DNA from: a virus | Strand: one strand, 5' to 3' | Length of the DNA stretch: 50,162 bases | IMG/VR virus record: IMGVR_UViG_3300030101_003867 | Location: 1-50,162 of that record | In this document: positions 48,401 to 50,162 of the stretch, piece after piece | Numbering within the stretch: position 1 is the stretch's first letter | Layout of the letters: each line of letters opens with the position of its first letter | Made by a program: the position numbers and the translations under genes | Notes under the pieces: generated by a model | Databases searched by the model: none | Told to the model about the DNA's origin: nothing | What the model saw: the letters and a program-made list of their open reading frames with translations, nothing else

Positions 48401-50162
48401 TTGAATTTACTTCTAATAATCTATTAGGACTTGTTGTCCCAATTCCTAAATTTCCAGCTTGAGTTAAACGCATTTTTTCAGAACCAGCTCCGTTAAACTG
48501 TATACCATTAGCGCTTGAGCCATAAATTTTTGCATTGCTATTTCCAAAGTTTATACCATTGCCATCATTAAAAAGAACAACACCTGATAAACCAACATTG
48601 CCTGTTACACTTACACCACCTGCAAAAGTTGCATTTCCTGAACTATCTACAGTAAATTTTTCTGTACCGTTATTTCTAAATTTATAGCTCAAACCATCAG
48701 GACTGTTAAAATTAACAGCACCACCATCCATACCTATATGAACTTTTTGCGTATTAGCACTTCTTTCAATAGTTAAGCCACCATCAAAACCACTATCATC
48801 TTGTTGTTTTATAGAAATTTCTTTTGATGATATAGTTCCTGCAAAAGTTGCTGTTGTTGAATTTAAAGTTAATTCAGTAGTACCTGATACTTTAAATTGA
48901 ATATTAGGTGTGCCTGCGGTATTAGCATTTGAATCTACATTAAAAACTAAAACATCACCTACTGAATTTATATTTGATGCTATTGAATCTGTGCCTAAAG
49001 TAATATCACCACCTGTTATACTTACATCGCCAGCAACAACTAAATTATTTGTTAAATCCCATGTATCATCTGCGTCATCAAATATAAAGCTTGCTTGTGT
49101 AACGCCATCACCTCTATATACAGATATACCAGATGTACTTGCTGTAGCTGTATCTGGTGATCCTTGAGTTGTGTTTAATTGTAATATATTATCTTCAACC
49201 TCTACAGTTTGAGTATTTAAAGTTGTTGTTGTACCATTAACAGTTAAATTACCGGTAACTGTTACATCACCTGTAAAAGTTGCATCTGATGCTTGAAAAT
49301 TAAAATCACCGCTGCCTGCGTTTAATAGTTTAAATGTTTTATTACTTGATGTAGATGTTTCAAGTTTTATCGTGCTTGTATCGGGAAATATAAAATCATA
49401 ATTAGCAACACCATCATCTGTTAATCTTAACACAGGATCTGTTGCTGATGATTGAGTGATATCTAATTTACCATCTGCGCTAGTTGATCCTATCACTACA
49501 TTACCTGCTGATGTGATTCGCATTTTTTCGCCACCAATATCAAACCTAATATCACCGCCCACAGCAAACATATTAACATAATCATTTGTAGCATCCCATT
49601 GAACTCCACCTCTTTTATTTGATGCTTCATAAAACTCAATTGTTGGGTCAGTAGTAACTCTAATTCTACCAGCTACCTCAAGTTTTTGTCCAGGAATTGT
49701 TGTCCCGATCCCTACGTTTGCTCCATTGTTAAAGTAGTTGTCTGCACCTGAATCTGCTGAAATTTTAACATATTGAGTTCCATCCCTGTACATGTTAAGG
49801 GTTGCTTCTCCGCCTGTACCATCTGAATTAAACTCAAACACAGGGTCGCCGGTTTCCGCTATCATCTTTAAAAAATCTCCACCCGCTGCTGTGCTTTCTA
49901 TACGCATTATATAAGCCGTATCGGATGATTTTAAATGTAATAAACTTGACGGGCTTGTTGTTCCGATTCCTATCTTATTTGGTTGTGAAAATATTACATT
50001 ACCTGTACTACCATCTAAATAAAAATAAGTTGTTAATCCACCACTCTGGTCATCTCCCCTAAATAAAATATCTTTATCATTTGCTTGTTGTTGAATCTGT
50101 AAATCTCCTGTAAAATTTTGTATAAAGCCGTGAGAATTATGAACTAATCTTAAATCATCTCC
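45426..50162 (-). CDS. Long tail fibre/spike with S74 intramolecular chaperone, N-terminus outside the window
   Basis: At least 1578 aa; the frame is open to the right edge (an internal ATG at 49907 is not a convincing start). The body is a repetitive beta-rich shaft with about twelve NATFAG(D/T/N)V units about 55-80 residues apart, interspersed with TSPS/TVGIGTTSP blocks typical of phage fibres. The last 92 residues form a peptidase S74 domain: SDIKLKENI, SSGVIAQEIQKIAPELV, LSVAYGNLTGYLIEAVK, then a coiled coil (LKTEIEQLKKQI). Such domains trimerise fibres and cut themselves off, usually just before S-D-x-x-LK. It should bind the host surface. Confidence 0.88.
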   Translation of the reverse strand, partial: GDDLRLVHNSHGFIQNFTGDLQIQQQANDKDILFRGDDQSGGLTTYFYLDGSTGNVIFSQPNKIGIGTTSPSSLLHLKSSDTAYIMRIESTAAGGDFLKMIAETGDPVFEFNSDGTGGEATLNMYRDGTQYVKISADSGADNYFNNGANVGIGTTIPGQKLEVAGRIRVTTDPTIEFYEASNKRGGVQWDATNDYVNMFAVGGDIRFDIGGEKMRITSAGNVVIGSTSADGKLDITQSSATDPVLRLTDDGVANYDFIFPDTSTIKLETSTSSNKTFKLLNAGSGDFNFQASDATFTGDVTVTGNLTVNGTTTTLNTQTVEVEDNILQLNTTQGSPDTATASTSGISVYRGDGVTQASFIFDDADDTWDLTNNLVVAGDVSITGGDITLGTDSIASNINSVGDVLVFNVDSNANTAGTPNIQFKVSGTTELTLNSTTATFAGTISSKEISIKQQDDSGFDGGLTIERSANTQKVHIGMDGGAVNFNSPDGLSYKFRNNGTEKFTVDSSGNATFAGGVSVTGNVGLSGVVLFNDGNGINFGNSNAKIYGSSANGIQFNGAGSEKMRLTQAGNLGIGTTSPNRLLEVNSNASDVPQIRAAYNATNYLDIKHNLINAVSSGGNDSIQLQTAGTTSLTIDVSQNATFAGTVAAEDNIHLTDAGTVRAKLLLNASDRDNVELRAESLGSTMKFFTVGTEALELDASQNATFAGAVGVGVAAGSNAKLEVVSTTGEVFRADAASGAFRIVANQTGVSTQGAFSHTGNATFAGDVEIHKSGNDTTGKLTISGNNNTGTPGQKSSGTIEHRGAHLKTVITHNGGDVITIGTGTQTTFAGDVNIAGGDLRLDSTAKLFTNEDNMTISVEDNNNGTNANIIFKNAASTSLTLAKNLSATFAGHVKAPFFTTDGGRGFKQDSVAFVSTYSNGNDANAVNDIGSTSNKWRDAYFSGQLNSATISTTGNATFAGMVTVNTDVVKISTDGTYGGSYGTVGFGGISNGSNRVFGHTGTSDGLFLASATGRGVFIRVNGAGTDTHSFGSNGYVGMGIANTNNQRLTLAEADANGSHIKMNNSRSGGGYWVVGVGDTNSSSSIVDPGGLFFYNGTTKLKLDSSGNATFAGDVSLGDNKKLKFGAAPDYEIYHNSTTNVNHIQSLLDRQLAINANTIFLRNQANSVNYLQIDGTSATFAGDITIGGKTYPKLNLTDNQGVARNFSLGTNNETFTVRNETSSSDALIISNANNATFAGNVDLVNSTATSLSQITLSEDTANSKFFRLHYINSSFSGASGTNIAASGLLVAGTGATGGMVLRTDAAAPIIFATNGSTNERMRIHSNGRVSIGSTTASANTLTLAGSAVELDIHNTSGKRWRFNADTSGNLRFEDKTGGTEVMRFASSGNVGIGLTNPAVKLEIQDSTHTTMKIRSGNNDNILFLQALQSDEARIGTDTNSALSFFTNTGRRMTITTSGLVGIGTNLPSQKLHVTGSILASSDVVAFSDIKLKENIKTLDGSKVYNMRGVSFTRKDTGKDSSGVIAQEIQKIAPELVTDNDGTLSVAYGNLTGYLIEAVKELKTEIEQLKKQIKNGNNL
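46447..49283 (-). repeat. Dispersed 13-14 bp direct repeat within the fibre gene
   Basis: CCTGCAAAAGTTGC (coding ATFAG on the - strand) appears about twelve times: near 46447, 46618, 46825, 47281, 47488, 47671, 47866, 48039 (variant), 48229, 48619, 48838 and 49270 (variant). Most copies are identical over 13-14 bases although the sequence between them varies. This points to repeat expansion or recombination between units. Confidence 0.85.

Noticed and set aside
46447-49283. Regular short repeats as a CRISPR array
   Set aside because: Repeats are 13-14 bp, unevenly spaced, lie in one long coding frame and encode a fibre motif; no cas genes.

Overview
The window is a piece of a tailed double-stranded DNA phage genome, most likely a podovirus-like phage of a marine Bacteroidota (flavobacterium-type) host. 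DNA is AT-rich (roughly 30% GC by eye) and densely packed. Start codons lack Shine-Dalgarno sequences and sit in A/T-only leaders, often as TAATATG or ATGA overlaps with the previous stop. The three predicted secreted proteins have signal peptides of the Bacteroidota type (AQ or SQ at the cleavage site). No integrase, repressor or attachment site was seen, so there is no sign of a temperate life style. No DNA polymerase or RNA polymerase gene lies in the window.

Positions 1-16152 (+ strand) are the early/middle region. First come many tiny genes of unknown role (1-3464), interrupted at 1319-1661 by a GC-richer, apparently structured RNA and a tRNA with the hallmarks of a bacterial INITIATOR tRNA. 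Then come an ATP-dependent DNA ligase, an HTH protein and a sigma-70-family factor, an ERF annealing protein with a RecE/Cas4-like exonuclease, an SSB-like protein, a T7-gp4-type primase-helicase, thymidylate synthase, a GIY-YIG/MazG fusion, a PD-(D/E)XK nuclease and ribonucleotide reductase (small then large subunit). Five almost identical 29-bp elements (ACTAAATACGAA, exactly 7 variable bases, GGATAATATA) stand immediately before five start codons and look like phage-specific promoters, possibly giving leaderless mRNAs.

The two halves converge at 16153-16287 on a strong intrinsic terminator preceded by another inverted repeat. From 50162 down to 16288 (- strand) lies the late region, in transcription order: a very long tail fibre with an S74 self-cleaving chaperone end (its N-terminus lies outside the window), small conserved genes including a GroES-like protein, putative small and large terminase, portal, scaffold, major capsid protein (followed by a UUCG-loop terminator), adaptor and nozzle proteins, internal virion proteins up to 2017 aa, a cluster of five small Lys/Arg-rich proteins, and finally a lysis/envelope cassette.

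That cassette holds two paralogous copies of a two-gene module (a membrane-anchored coiled-coil protein plus a secreted, cysteine-free thioredoxin-like protein) flanking a secreted outer-membrane beta-barrel-like protein, and it ends with an M15-type endolysin. This duplicated envelope module, the RNA/initiator-tRNA locus and the repeated promoter-like element are the most unusual parts of the window.
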